Shown: one piece after another, positions 63,151-64,000 of the stretch
Layout: every line of letters starts with the position of its first letter
Numbering within the stretch: the stretch's first letter is position 1
Assembly (NCBI RefSeq): GCF_015158295.1
Contig: NZ_JACDXV010000002.1
Coordinates: forward strand, 689,505 to 753,504
Length of the DNA stretch: 64,000 bases
Direction: 5' to 3'
DNA from: Devosia faecipullorum
GTDB lineage: Bacteria > Pseudomonadota > Alphaproteobacteria > Rhizobiales > Devosiaceae
Translations under genes and position numbers: made by a program
Notes under the pieces: generated by a model
The model's database searches: none
What the model was told of the DNA's origin: nothing
Seen by the model: only the letters and a program-made list of their open reading frames with translations

Positions 63151-63205
63151 TGAGGGTTGAGCTTTAAGGAGTGTTTTGGTCTCGTCGTCTGACGAAGGAA
63201 CCAAG

Positions 63206-63580
63206 ATGACTGCTAAATCCCCGAGCACCAAAAAGCCTGCCGAGCAGGTGGTGAAGGACATTCGCCGGGCGACCCGACGGCACTTTTCAGCTGAAGACAA
63301 GATCCGGATTGTTCTCGATGGTCTGCGCGGCGAAGACAGCATTGCCGAACTGTGCCGCAAGGAAGGCATCGCGCAGAGCCTGTATTACACTTGGTCGAAA
63401 GAGTTCATGGAAGCCGGCAAGCGCCGACTGGCGGGCGATACTGCTCGTGCTGCGACCAGTGATGAGGTCAAGGATCTGCGCCGAGAGGCTGGTGCGCTCA
63501 AGGAATGCGTTGCCGACCTGACGCTGGAAAACCGTCTGCTTAAAAAAAGCATGATCGCGGATGGGGACGAGCCAGAATGA
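63206..63580 (+). CDS. IS3-family transposase OrfA
   Basis: A 124-residue helix-turn-helix protein: RRHFSAEDKIRIVLDGLRGE, ELCRKEGIAQSLYYTWSKEF and a leucine-zipper tail (LKECVADLTLENRLLKKSMI). It binds the IS ends. AAGGA precedes ATG 63206. The A7-G run at 63542-63549 allows a -1 slip on A-AAA-AGC into orfB; the -1 frame is open from there to orfB. Confidence 0.9.
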   Translation: MTAKSPSTKKPAEQVVKDIRRATRRHFSAEDKIRIVLDGLRGEDSIAELCRKEGIAQSLYYTWSKEFMEAGKRRLAGDTARAATSDEVKDLRREAGALKECVADLTLENRLLKKSMIADGDEPE

Positions 63581-64000
63581 GATATCCCGCATCCGAAAAG
63601 CTCGAGATCATCAATCTGGTTGAGCAGTCGCACCTGCCCACAAAACGCACGCTGGACCGGCTGGGCATCCCGCGCCGGACCTTCTATCGCTGGTATGACC
63701 GCTACCTCGGTGGCGGTCCTGAAGCACTAGAAGATCGGTCTTCGGCACCCAGTCGGGTGTGGAACCGGATCCCGACTGCCGTCCATGATCAGCTCATCGA
63801 GATGGCGTTGGAAGAGTCCGAACTCTCGCCTCGGGAGCTGGCTGTGAGCTTCACCGACCAGAAGGGGTACTTCGTGTCCGAAGCCAGCGTTTACCGGCTT
63901 CTCAAGGCCCACGACCTGATCACCAGCCCGGCCTATGTGGTGATCAAGGCGGCAGATGCGTTCCACACCAAAACGGTGCGGCCCAACGAGATGTGGCAGA
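63577..64000 (+). CDS. IS3-family transposase OrfB, partial (3' end beyond window)
   Basis: 141 visible residues from ATG 63577: an HTH region (HLPTKRTLDRLGIPRRTFYR) and the start of the rve integrase part (ending RPNEMWQ). The catalytic DDE residues lie beyond 64000. It overlaps the orfA stop by ATGA; a frameshift would give the OrfAB fusion transposase. Confidence 0.9.
   Translation, partial: MRYPASEKLEIINLVEQSHLPTKRTLDRLGIPRRTFYRWYDRYLGGGPEALEDRSSAPSRVWNRIPTAVHDQLIEMALEESELSPRELAVSFTDQKGYFVSEASVYRLLKAHDLITSPAYVVIKAADAFHTKTVRPNEMWQ

Larger units (their letters stand above)
63151..64000 (+). mobile_element. IS3-family insertion sequence, right part beyond the window
   Basis: orfA and orfB overlap with a -1 frame relation and a seven-A run near the orfA end, classic IS3 organisation. 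The left end is placed at TGAGGGTTGAGC (63151) because the broken ATPase frame loses family similarity there and IS3 ends usually start with TG. The right end and the target duplication are outside the window. Confidence 0.75.

Overview
The window is a high-GC alphaproteobacterial chromosome segment. Gene content and order (tol-pal with cpoB, tilS, a tkt-gap-mipZ-pgk-fba cluster, zapA-6S RNA-fau, ruvCAB, rpmH-rnpA-yidC-engB) point to the order Hyphomicrobiales. A Devosia-like member is my best guess, but that is inference because no search was run. Positions 1 to about 48,260 are ordinary core chromosome. From the tRNA-Arg gene at 48,263 to the right edge the DNA is an integrated, mosaic and partly decayed mobile island.

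Core part, left to right: a zinc-type CDF exporter with an SmtB-like ArsR sensor and a palindromic operator; an ABC exporter, a HAD phosphatase, ilvA, a TauE permease, argB, tilS, cpoB and pal; an uncharacterised MotA/ExbB plus OmpA/MotB-like pair; suhB, a Sel1-repeat protein and a ThiE-like protein; then central carbon metabolism (fba, pgk, gap, tkt) with mipZ embedded. Next come zapA, a ParDE module, 6S RNA and fau, followed by ymdB-like, yebC, a diguanylate cyclase, ruvC-ruvA, a VapBC-type module, ruvB, NUDIX, ybgC and tolQRAB. The core ends with a fasciclin protein, a Tat-type msrB, a glutamine amidotransferase, a chemoreceptor, engB-yidC-rnpA-rpmH, a flavoprotein lacking the redox cysteines and an orphan histidine kinase. 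Two toxin-antitoxin cassettes lie inside otherwise conserved housekeeping operons.

The island starts at tRNA-Arg(ACG). A large serine recombinase gene runs into the 3' half of the tRNA, so its last codons are tRNA sequence. Behind it are a tyrosine-recombinase-like protein, an FtsH-like AAA+ protease broken by a frameshift, a GIY-YIG/DUF4357-like protein, and a plasmid-style ParA plus ribbon-helix-helix pair with eight perfect tandem octamers just downstream of it. An unknown gene diverges from parA. An N-terminally truncated SF2 helicase then abuts a 3'-truncated ParB-like gene; the fusion point lies between 58,880 and 58,915. The right block (ParB-like, RadC, DUF2958, ArdC) is a typical conjugative-element cargo and maintenance cluster. 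Three of its leaders carry a shared structured element that matches my memory of the radC RNA motif. An ATPase remnant is cut by an IS3-family element that runs off the window.

The most interesting points are the candidate partition module with octamer array, the three co-occurring structured leaders, the toxin-antitoxin insertion that splits ruvCA from ruvB, and the tRNA/recombinase junction. I saw no CRISPR array and no complete known defence system.
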